This document shows, piece after piece, positions 55,324-64,000 of a stretch of 64,000 nucleotides of DNA (positions are counted from its first letter, which is position 1; every line of letters begins with the position of its first letter). Made by a program: the position numbers and the translations under genes. Origin of the DNA: Pegea sp. RAD2-039 (taxonomy: Eukaryota; Chordata; Thaliacea; Salpida; Salpidae); contig JAQGEQ010000349.1 in the NCBI GenBank assembly GCA_034620365.1, positions 62,001 to 126,000 of the forward strand, in the 5' to 3' direction. The notes beneath the pieces were generated by a model. The model saw only the letters and a list, made by a program, of their open reading frames with translations, made no database searches and was not told the DNA's origin.

Positions 55324-55629
55324 TGATGATGTAATTTTAATTGTTGTAAACTTTGCAAAAACTTGTTAAAAAATCGTTTTCTTAAGTTTTAACACATACT
55401 TATGCATTTATTTACTGATTACAATAAATGCAAAGGAGATTGCCTGATAGAGCACCTATCGCTAATACAAATTCTCACAAATACTTAAAAGGAATTATAA
55501 AAAGGATATGACAATCTGGAATTTCAGTAGTTGGCAAAAAATTAAAAATATGGAATATCACATGATTTCTTACGAGCAGGTTCATCAACAAAGTTTGATT
55601 TTGAAAAATATACTTTTCTAATTATCAGT

Positions 55630-55701
55630 GGCTCGTTGGTCTAGGGGTATGATTCTCGCTTTGGGTGCGAGAGGTCCCGGGTTCAAATCCCGGACGAGCC
55701 C
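55630..55701 (+). tRNA. tRNA-Pro (TGG), second copy
   Basis: Identical to the other Pro genes except ACGAGCC in the acceptor stem, which replaces the G-U pair by a Watson-Crick pair. A long T-run follows. Confidence 0.95.
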
Positions 55702-56126
55702 TTTTTTGGTAACTTTGGTGTTGAATAATCATTTAACTTACTTTGCTGAAAATTTTTATTGTTTTTTTAGTTATTGCTTTGCCTAAGAACTTGTTAAAAC
55801 CTAGTTCAGAAAAAGTAAAATTAGAGTGGAGTTCTTTTTAAATGCAAAGATGATAAGATTTCATAATCGACAATTACATTTATCTTGCAGCAAAAGTGGT
55901 ATCTTAATGTGTTAGGTTATAGACTGACAAAACTGCCTTAATGACATTTAACTGTAGTTCTAATATAGATTTCTTTTATGGCTTTATCTGTTTGTTCTAG
56001 GTTTTGTGCAGAATCTTGAAAATATTGTTAAAAAGTTACGGGTTTTTATTTAAACTAATATTGGATTAACTAACTAAATAATGTTTTAAAAATTTCTAGA
56101 ACATAATTTTGGCCATTGTTTTCATC

Positions 56127-56199
56127 GGGGGTGTAGCTCAGATGGTAGAGCGCGCGCTTAGCATGTGCGAGGTACCGGGATCAATGCCCGGCACCTCCA
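56127..56199 (+). tRNA. tRNA-Ala (AGC), second copy
   Basis: Sequence identical to the first Ala gene, followed by TTTTT. Confidence 0.95.
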
Positions 56200-57107
56200 T
56201 TTTTGCAAACAAACTTTGTAACTTTTTACACAATTCAATGAATGCTGGTTCACAGTTTGAAAATTGAAATGCAATAGTTCGTTGAAAGGGTCTCAAATAA
56301 ATGTAAGAATAAACTTTCGATGTACAAGTAGAAAGTGATTTTCACTTTTGAAATTTTTACTTTCTGTTGATTAAAAGAAAAAATGGAGCAAATTTCATCA
56401 TAATTTTCAGCTGATAAAATTTTTGAAAGTGAATCTTTATTTGACGTTACAGATAAACTTTATAAGATTAAATTTGTTAAAAGTTAATCAAACGTGAAGC
56501 AAGCTAGTTAATAATATGAAAACTTCAAATAAAATTTAAATAATTTTTAAGTAATAACTGAAAGATTCGATTAAACAAATTATTTCTTCTATTATGATTA
56601 GTTTCTGTAGATTGCTCGAAAATATTGTTTTTGAAAAAACTTGTTTCAAAGTATTTGAACTCATTAAAAGTTGGTTTAATATAAACATTTTTAATTTGAA
56701 ATCTTTGTTGCATCATAAGCAGCTGGTTCCGTTTTCTATTCTAGATGGTTACAGGTTCAAATCTACATTATTACTGTTTTTTGGAAGTTTATTAAATCAT
56801 AAATTAGATTGAAGAGAAAACCTTAGATCTTCTCATATAATTCAGATATACATTAGGTTTGTATGAATCAGTTGTTTTTATCATTATTTTTGATTATTAA
56901 CTTGATGATATTAGTTATCTATTATACAAAGATGTTTAGAATTTTCAAAGTTTAACAAATTCTATTTTAACAATCTCTTTCTCTGCTTAAAACTAGATTC
57001 TTTCCAAACCTAAAAAAATTAGTTTACTTCTAATGCGATTACAATAATCAAATTTAATAGAATCTAAACTGCAAACTTTAATATTTCTTTCAAAAATATT
57101 GAAATTA

Positions 57108-57191
57108 TCCTTCGAGCCGGATTCGAACCAGCGACCTATGGATTTCTATATACGCTACAGTCCACCGCTCTACCAACTGAGCTATCGAAGG
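57108..57191 (-). tRNA. tRNA-Tyr (GTA), third copy
   Basis: Same as the others apart from one change in the intron (TATATACGC for TATGTACGC on the plus strand). Exactly 3,826 bp after the first Tyr gene. Confidence 0.95.
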
Positions 57192-57428
57192 TGATAAGAG
57201 CGTTTCAGTATTACCTAATTGGTCATTATTCTAGATATCAAGAAAACAAATTAGTGAACTGCTCTTAAAATATAAAGTGATCAGTTTAATGTGTAATAGT
57301 TGAATTTAAAAATCTAACTTTAATCTTTTGTTAGGACCAATTGAAACTTTGTAATAGGACTTGAGTTATGAAGAGCAGTTTCATCAACAAAGTTTGATTT
57401 TGAAAAATATACTTTTCTAATTATCAGT

Positions 57429-57500
57429 GGCTCGTTGGTCTAGGGGTATGATTCTCGCTTTGGGTGCGAGAGGTCCCGGGTTCAAATCCCGGACGGGCCC
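57429..57500 (+). tRNA. tRNA-Pro (TGG), third copy
   Basis: Identical to the first Pro gene and exactly 3,826 bp downstream of it. Confidence 0.95.
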
Positions 57501-57937
57501 TTTGTTGCTAACATTTTTGTTGTATAATCAATAATTATCAAATAAACAAAGTTTTTCGAACAATTCTTTTACTAAAGCTTTGTCAAGAAATTATTAAAAA
57601 TGTTGTTAGGTAATGGGATATTTAGGTCAAGTGCTTTTGAAAGGCAAGGAAGATAATGGTTCATAATCACCTGGCATTTATATTTATCATTTAGCCAGGT
57701 GTAGTTTTAATGGATTAGCTTAAACTTTATTAAAACGTAAGAAAATAAACTTGACTCTGATCTTATATTTGAAGTTTTCTCTTATAGCCTTTTATTTAGT
57801 TTGTTTTTGTTTAGTGTAGTAGAAACACTGTAAAAAATTTGTACGTTTATATGTTAGCTAAATTCAAACTAAGTAACTAATTATAGGAGTGACAATTTGG
57901 AAACTTTTTGAACACAACATTGGCCACTCTTTTCATC

Positions 57938-58010
57938 GGGGGTGTAGCTCAGATGGTAAAGCGCGCGCTTAGCATGTGTGAGGTACCGGAATCAATGCCC
58001 GGCACCTCCA
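57938..58010 (+). tRNA. tRNA-Ala (AGC), third copy, mutated
   Basis: Carries three changes against the other Ala genes: GGTAAAGC for GGTAGAGC (breaks a D-stem pair), GTGTGAGG for GTGCGAGG (anticodon stem, G-U), and CCGGA for CCGGG (T-stem). The anticodon and acceptor stem are intact. Possibly a functional variant, more likely a decaying copy. Confidence 0.8.
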
Positions 58011-59064
58011 TTTTGGCGCAAACAAGCTTTTAGCTTGAAAGTTTAGAAGAAAGTTAATTAAGTTAATTTATCTGTTTAAGTTAAGATTATCCATCTAATT
58101 TTCAAGTAATATTATTTCTTAACTCAAAACTTTAAGAAAAACTTGACATCATCTTACAATCTACTTTTAGAATTACCAAGACACTCTCATAAATGATATT
58201 AGAACAAAACTCAACATTAAATACCTATTGAGAAGTTTTAACACCAATAGTATTTAGGTTAATATTTCATCAAGCTATTAGTCATTAGGATTTGTTAATG
58301 ATAATTTATCAAGCTATTGATAAACATCAACAAAATTATATGTTACAGTTATAATGTATTCTATTAGACCAAACTTATTAAAGGAAAAATGTTTTTAAAA
58401 TTTCATTTAATTGAACTTTTAAATTTAAAAGTTTAGTTGATAAATTATTTAAATAATGAAATTCAAACTGATTTTTAACTTTCATAAACTTTCTTAGATT
58501 AAATTATATTAGACAAAACAACATTTAACCTAACAGTAAATGATTTGAAAAGCTTCAAAAAAAGGTAAAACAACTTCTTAGTAATATTTGAATGATTTAA
58601 CTTGAAAGAAACTAATTTCTTCGTTTGTGAAAACTTTAAAACTGTTCGGAAAAAATCATTTTGGAACTTACAGGCTTTGTTGTTCGTCTGTTTATACGAA
58701 AAAATATTAACTAGAATCTCTTTGAATTTAGTTTTAATTTAATTCCATAAATAATTTATTTATTTTTCGAAATTTTCATATTTCTTTTACTCAGTCTAAA
58801 CTGTGACTAGCAAATTCTTTTCAACAATTTCTAATTCCTTCATTTCAACAAAGAAGCAATTCAATAGAAATAAATTTAAATGAAATTCTAAATTATTTAT
58901 CTTAGATTTTAAACGTAACTTGACTTGTATTTAATTTTATTGTTATTAATATATTTTGGTCGTTTTACAAACAAGCATATTTCCTTCACATTTATTAAAA
59001 TAATTAAATAAATTTTCTGTTATGTTTGCAAAATTATTATTCACTATTCAAAGATACAAAATTA

Positions 59065-59148
59065 TCCTTCGAGCCGGATTCGAACCAGCGACCTATGGAT
59101 TTCTATGTACGCTACAGTCCACCGCTCTACCAACTGAGCTATCGAAGG
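59065..59148 (-). tRNA. tRNA-Tyr (GTA), fourth copy
   Basis: Intact, same as the second Tyr copy and 3,825 bp after it. No Pro or Ala gene follows, so the array is broken here. Confidence 0.95.
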
Positions 59149-60799
59149 TGATGAGGTCACTCTTATTCAATCTGATTTTGATTATTTTCTGATTGCTAAA
59201 AATTGTTGCTTATCTATTTACTATTATTCTTCAAATATAAAAAAATTGTTCTCCGTTTAGAGTAGAGCTAATTATATCTAAGACAAATTATAGAGTTAGT
59301 AAAAGAAATGAAATAATAACCAATTTTACTTTGATATTAACTTTTTTTATATCTTATATTCATAGTAGAACTTTAATGAAACTCAAATATTATCATCCTA
59401 AAGAGTAAACAAATAATCAAACCATGTAAAAACTTTCTTCGTCATCAGTATCTTTCTCAAGAAAATATCAAAGATTTAAATAATAAGTTAGCCTCCAGCA
59501 CTTCAATTTTCTTCAAACTATCATCAACCTTTCCTCTGTAGAAGGCTTTGTAAGAGTACTGCTCCTGACTTGTAAAGCAAGTCCAGTAAGATGTGTCCTT
59601 ATGGTGTTCTTTGACAGAAACTAAAGTAAAATGGAATGAAGAGTTTTCTTTGTCGATGTACACAACACTTACTGCCTCTGGTACCATCTTCTAATAATCT
59701 TTTGCTGGTTGTTTTGTGGACTTAATTGACACATCACTGCCTTTTAAACTATTCTCTTCTTCTGCTGACCTCTTGAGTAGTAAGGAGCTGTACTACTGCT
59801 TGAAACATCTTTTCGTTGTAAATAATCCTTCAGTTATTGAAACAAAGAAGCCTTCGACTGGTCTGAATGGATACTGCAAGTTCTAGAAAGTGAAAAAATC
59901 CCAAGATGCTAGTTCTATCTTCCAACTCAGGACTTTGGTATTTGTTCGACTTCTTTTTTAAAGTTCAAGATAAACACAACCGACTTTGAATCAGCTATAA
60001 TGAAGAATTCATCGCACAAATAACTGACTCCACTTTTAAACCAACTTAATGGGAGTAGCCTCCTTTTCCACTACTAGATGTGACAACCACGACTCTTGCA
60101 TAGATCTGTACAAAATGGCAACTGTACTTGCAGTTTGATTGAAAGTTGATACAGCTACATCACTTGCATTCAACCGAGAATGATGAAGATTCATAAATAG
60201 ATTGTAATGTTGATTTGGAAGTATCTTTCATGAGTTGTTCAAGTTTCTGATTCTCTATTTATCTTCAACGGATCTGAGGAAAGTTCTTTAATCGTTGAAT
60301 TTTATCTGAAAATTGCAAGTTGGTATTAGGTGATAAGCAAAAAGTCTTGATGACTTTGCATTTGCAGATGACTGAAGATTCATAAGAAGTTTCCAAATCT
60401 TATTAATTTGGGGTTTTTACACGATATCCTAGAAACCAGAGATTTTTTTTGATTTCCCTATACAGTTTTATTGGTATAAAGTGATTTTTCTGTCTATAAA
60501 CGATTTAAGAAACCTTTTCGATTTATAAACCTTATACTGAGATGACTGTAGAATAATTTTAATGAGAAACACTAATGTATTTTTAAGCTTATTGCTTGTT
60601 ATTAGTTTAAGTCATTTTACTTTCAAACATTTCCATTTGTAAATACAATCTCAATACATTTTCGAATACAAATATATTAAATTTACCTCAACAGTCGCAA
60701 AGGTTTAGTCTCTCTTGAGTTGGTCCCCAGTGGTAGGCTGGTTATAACCATAAAAAGCAAAACAACTAACAACTATCTCAATTATCTTCAATCAATGTT
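59149..60799 (-). pseudogene. Possible decayed coding segment
   Basis: From about 59450 to 60400 the base composition is less AT-rich than the tRNA spacers. The minus strand has an open stretch (59457-59687, with HKDTSYWTCFTSQEQYSYKAF) and further interrupted open pieces up to about 60060. No complete frame, splice pattern or known family was recognised. It might be an old gene fragment or transposon relic inserted into the array. Confidence 0.25.
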
Positions 60800-60915
60800 A
60801 ATGTTAGTTTACCGAGCTATTGATATAAATAAACAAACTTATTAAAAGAAAAATGTTTACAAAATTTCATTTAATTGAACTTTTAAATTTAAGACTTTAG
60901 TTGATAAATTATTTA
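60800..60915. repeat. tRNA-array spacer copy, left of LINE
   Basis: Matches 58295-58455 (AAAATGTTT, TTCATTTAATTGAACTTTT, AGTTGATAAATTATTTA) and breaks off where the LINE begins. Confidence 0.85.
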
Positions 60916-63801
60916 CTGGATGACAGTGATCTTTTTCGTGCTTTGCGCTGTGATAGACTGTCTGATAGAGGCGGCGGTGTTTGTGTAATCTATAAAACAT
61001 TACTGGCACCCATGATTTCAAGAATTAAGATAAATACCATTGATTGCCCAGGATTTGAGATTATTGCTTTCAATTTTCATTACTCAAAGTCTAAGTTTTC
61101 CCGCTTTATATGTACCTACCTACCACCGTCTAAAGTTAACGATGAGGCTACTATTAAGGCCTTTTTGAAGGTTCTGAAAAGCCTTGTTTGTCCTGAGATG
61201 TATATTCTCGGGGATTTTAATTTTAGTAGAATTGATTGGAATAACCCAAATTTAGCATTCAATGGAAAAATGTTTAATTTGAATGGAGACAAAACTAATT
61301 TAGCCAATCTGAGTCATGTCTTTGTAAACTTCCTTGATGCCAATAATCTATCTCAGATGGTTACTTTTCCAACCCAAGTTAGTGGTAATACTTTGGATCT
61401 TCTCATCACATCAAAACCTGATAACGTTATCTACGTTGATCAAAATGAACCTTTTGCTCTGACATGCGATCACAACATGATTGAATTCAAGCTCCAACAA
61501 ACTTTTTCTACGAACGTTAAAACTCCAAGCATACGGAACTTTTATCGTGGAAATTATAACAGTATAAACAAGTTTTTATCAGGTGTTGACTGGATTTCTG
61601 TTTTCAACTCTACCGAAGACATCAATGATATCTACTCAAGGTTTACTAACATTGTTAATGAGTCAATTAAGTTCATACCTTTATATAGAGTCAACAAAAA
61701 ACCACACTTGCCAAGATATTTAAGGAATTTACAGCATTTGAAAAACCTCTTATACAAACAAACTAAAGCAGATCCTTCCATCAAACCTCTATACAAAGAT
61801 CTTTGTCTAGTCTACAAGAAATCAGTTTATAGCCTCTATTTAGGAAAAGAAAGTGCAATCTTATCTTCACCTAGCAAGAAAACGTTTTTTGGCTTCATTA
61901 ATCACAAGCTTAAGGCGAGATCTCATCTACCTCCCTTGCTTGATAACGCCAATCAGCTGGTGATGGAACCAAAGAATAAAGCTGAATTGCTAAACAAACA
62001 ATTTGAAAAGGTTTTTATAACTGATGATGGCAATACTCCTACTATTTCCTTCTCCAATATCCTTTCAAATATCTCTGAGATGGTAGATCTAGACATAACA
62101 GTTGATATAGTATCTAAGGCTATTTCTTCTCTAAAATCAACAGTTTCCAACACCCCAGATCAAATCCCAGCTTTGTTTTTAAGAAAAAGTACTTCTTCTT
62201 TAGCGCTACCCTTATCGCTACTCTTTAACATGACTCTTAAGCGGGGGAGACTTCCACAAATTTGGAAGAATGCTATTATTACTCCAATTTATAAGAAGGG
62301 TCCTAGAAACACTGCACTTAACTACAGACCAGTTTCGCTTACTTCGGTTATCTGCAGAACTCAAGAACACATCATTCACAACTATATAACTAGCCATTTG
62401 ACGGAGCATCATCTAATATCTGATGCCCAGCATGGCTTTGTTAAGCAAAGATCTTCTTTGACTCAACATCTCACGTTTTTCAATGAGCTTACAGCTCATT
62501 ACGGAAGTAATACTCCATGTGACATCATATACCTTGATTTTGCTAAAGCGTTTGATTCTGTTCCACACAACAAGCTCATTACTGTATTGAAAAACATAAA
62601 AATCAGCAACTCTATCTTAAAATGGATTGAAGATTTCTTATCAGGTAGAACCCAACGAACCCGTGTAGAAAGATCTTTATCTACTCCTAGTAAAGTCACC
62701 AGCGGCGTTCCTCAAGGTTCCGTCCTGGGTCCACTTCTCTTTTTGATTTTCATTGAAGACCTCATCAGAAGACTAATAACAGTAGACAATGTCAGTGTGT
62801 TTGTGTATGCAGATGACATCAAGCTATTATCTGGTTCTCACTCAAAACTCCAAACTGCACTTAATATTGTAGAAAACTGGTCTGCGAATTGGCAACTTAA
62901 AATCCAGCCAACAAAGTCTGAAGTTATAACATTCTCCCGTAAGCCAGCGGCCAACTTCAGCAACCAATACTACATCAATGGATCCATTCTTGAACGAGTA
63001 TCCTCAGTCATAGACCTCGGCATTACTCTGACATCTGACTTCAAATGGCACAGTTATGTTTCCAGAATCTTTGGAAAATCTATCAAGCTTGTCCACCTCA
63101 TCATAAAGACTTTTAATTCTAAAGATCCATGGTTTTTCGTCAACCTTTTCAAACTGTAGATACGCCCTATTCATGAATACAATATCAGTGCATGGATGCC
63201 ATATCAAGTTGGTGATATCAGAAAAATCGAATCTGTTCAGGCAACATTTACGAGATTGGTTTGCAGGAAACTTAATATCAAATACGAGAGTTATAAGCAT
63301 CGTCTCAGCTTCTTCAATCTAGATACTTTGGAAATCCGAAGAATTAAATACGACCTTATTCTGATTTTTAAAATTATTCACAACCTAATTGATCTTCAGT
63401 TTGATGACTTTTTCTCCATTAGTCCCTCCCTCAAGTTATATCAACTTAGAAGACATAAATTACATCTTAATAAGCCCACTCCACCAGCTACGTTAACCAG
63501 ATTAAGTTTTTTCTCATACCGCACAATCAGTACATGGAACAATCTGCCATCAGAGATTGTCATGTCAAAATCACTTATGCTGTTCAAGAAAAAGCTGAAT
63601 TGTTATCATATCGCCAACATTGCCATTTCTAAACTGTGAATTTTTCTCTTTTACAATACTATGATTCTGTGCAATTCTTCATTGTCATATGCTTTTTCGT
63701 TTACACGTCAAATAGATCTAATTTGTGAGAATGTGTGTTAGCGAGAGGTGCTCTTTTTAGGCACCCTCCTTCACATTTATTGTAATAAATAAATAAATAA
63801 A
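60916..63801 (+). mobile_element. 5'-truncated non-LTR retrotransposon (CR1/L2/Jockey-like)
   Basis: One frame runs from the left junction to an in-frame TAG at 63157-63159 and continues in the same frame to 63639. It lacks the first part of the endonuclease domain. Visible are GDFNFSRIDWNN and CDHNMIEF of the AP-type endonuclease, and the reverse transcriptase blocks NYRPVSLTSVI, DIIYLDFAKAFDSVPH, SGVPQGSVLGPLLFLIFI and the catalytic YADDIKLL. After the stop comes the usual C-terminal region (RRIKYDLILIFKIIHN, FFSYRTISTWNNLP). The 3' end has a short hairpin (GAGGTGC/GGCACCC) and an (AAAT)n tail. A single nonsense mutation plus truncation means it is probably not autonomous, but decay is slight, so insertion was recent. 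Family assignment is by motif style only. Confidence 0.92.
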
Positions 63802-64000
63802 TTTAAATAATGAAATTCAAACTGATTTTTAACTTTCATAAACTTTCTTAGATTAAATTATATTAGACAAAACAACATTTAACCTAACAGTGAATGATTT
63901 GAAAAGCTTCAAAAAAGCTAAAACAACTTCTTAGTAATATTTGAATGATTTAACTTGAAAGAAATTAATTTCTTCGTTTGTGAATCTTTTAAAACTGTTC
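63802..64000. repeat. tRNA-array spacer copy, right of LINE
   Basis: Continues the spacer interrupted at 60915: ATTTAAATAATGAAATTC onward matches 58450-58650 (and 54620-54820) almost base for base to the window end. Only about 5 bp (ATTTA) is shared at both LINE edges, so any target-site duplication is very short. Confidence 0.92.

Larger units (their letters stand above)
53282..59148. repeat. Tandem duplication of tRNA array, period about 3,826 bp
   Basis: First copies at 53282 (Tyr), 53603 (Pro), 54109 (Ala), 55240 (Tyr) recur at 57108, 57429, 57938, 59065, offsets 3,825-3,829. Spacers match as well: for example the text after the first Tyr gene recurs after the third, and 54190-55200 recurs at 58020-59030. 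The middle trio (55240-56200) has different Pro-Ala and Ala-Tyr spacers. So a six-gene unit (two diverged trios) was duplicated, and the second copy is incomplete. Confidence 0.9.

Noticed and set aside
56700..56770. Possible tRNA (GGTTCAAATCT preceded by stem-like text)
   Set aside because: No acceptor or anticodon stem can be drawn; resemblance is limited to the B-box-like string.

Overview
This is AT-rich animal nuclear DNA. Evidence: spliced genes with very short introns (mostly 45-60 nt), a C-terminal KASH domain, cytosolic-type tRNA genes including a tRNA-Tyr with an 11-nt intron, and a non-LTR retrotransposon. Compact introns and tightly packed membrane-protein genes would fit a tunicate or another compact metazoan genome, but I cannot name the species from sequence alone.

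Layout. (1) 0.6-6.2 kb, minus strand: a cluster of small single-pass membrane protein genes. Two (1520-3176, 3884-5023) share a Vps62-like repeat module, one (5334-6236) has a divergent CUB-like ectodomain, and a possible further Vps62-like remnant lies at 0.6-1.2 kb. (2) 7.27-8.77 kb, minus strand: a mucin-like membrane protein with a Cys-rich N-terminal module and a Thr/Pro/Glu repeat stalk. (3) About 10.07-10.4 kb, minus strand: the 3' end of another small membrane protein gene. (4) 10.73-50.03 kb, plus strand: one giant gene, about 127 exons and about 21 kb of coding sequence (about 7,000 residues), encoding a spectrin-repeat protein that ends in a KASH domain, i.e. a nesprin/SYNE/ANC-1/MSP-300 orthologue. 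It would tie the outer nuclear membrane to the cytoskeleton. No actin-binding CH domains were seen, so the true 5' end may lie elsewhere. (5) 50.03-53.3 kb: AT-rich intergenic DNA with one decayed tRNA-Ala. (6) 53.3-59.15 kb: a Tyr-Pro-Ala tRNA array made by a tandem duplication of about 3.83 kb. (7) 60.9-63.8 kb: a 5'-truncated CR1/L2/Jockey-like LINE with one internal stop, inserted into a further copy of the tRNA-array spacer.

The most unusual property is a network of short perfect palindromes. The 14-bp sequence TGATGACGTCATCA, or its 8-bp CRE core TGACGTCA, recurs about every 80 bp in gene-dense stretches (17 cores in 12.12-13.5 kb). It sits in introns, exons and intergenic DNA alike, against fewer than one core expected by chance in the whole window. 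In exons it occurs only in the two open frames, writing Asp-Asp-Val-Ile or Met-Thr-Ser-Ser into the proteins. Many short introns carry two copies, one near each end. CACGTG palindromes and X-box-like GTTGYCATGRCAAC palindromes are dispersed in the same region. I found no cores from 6.2 to 9.59 kb (the mucin-like gene) or after 50.05 kb (tRNA array and LINE).

Exon boundaries were derived by hand from GT/AG sites and reading-frame phase. Domain names are by pattern recognition; no database search was possible.
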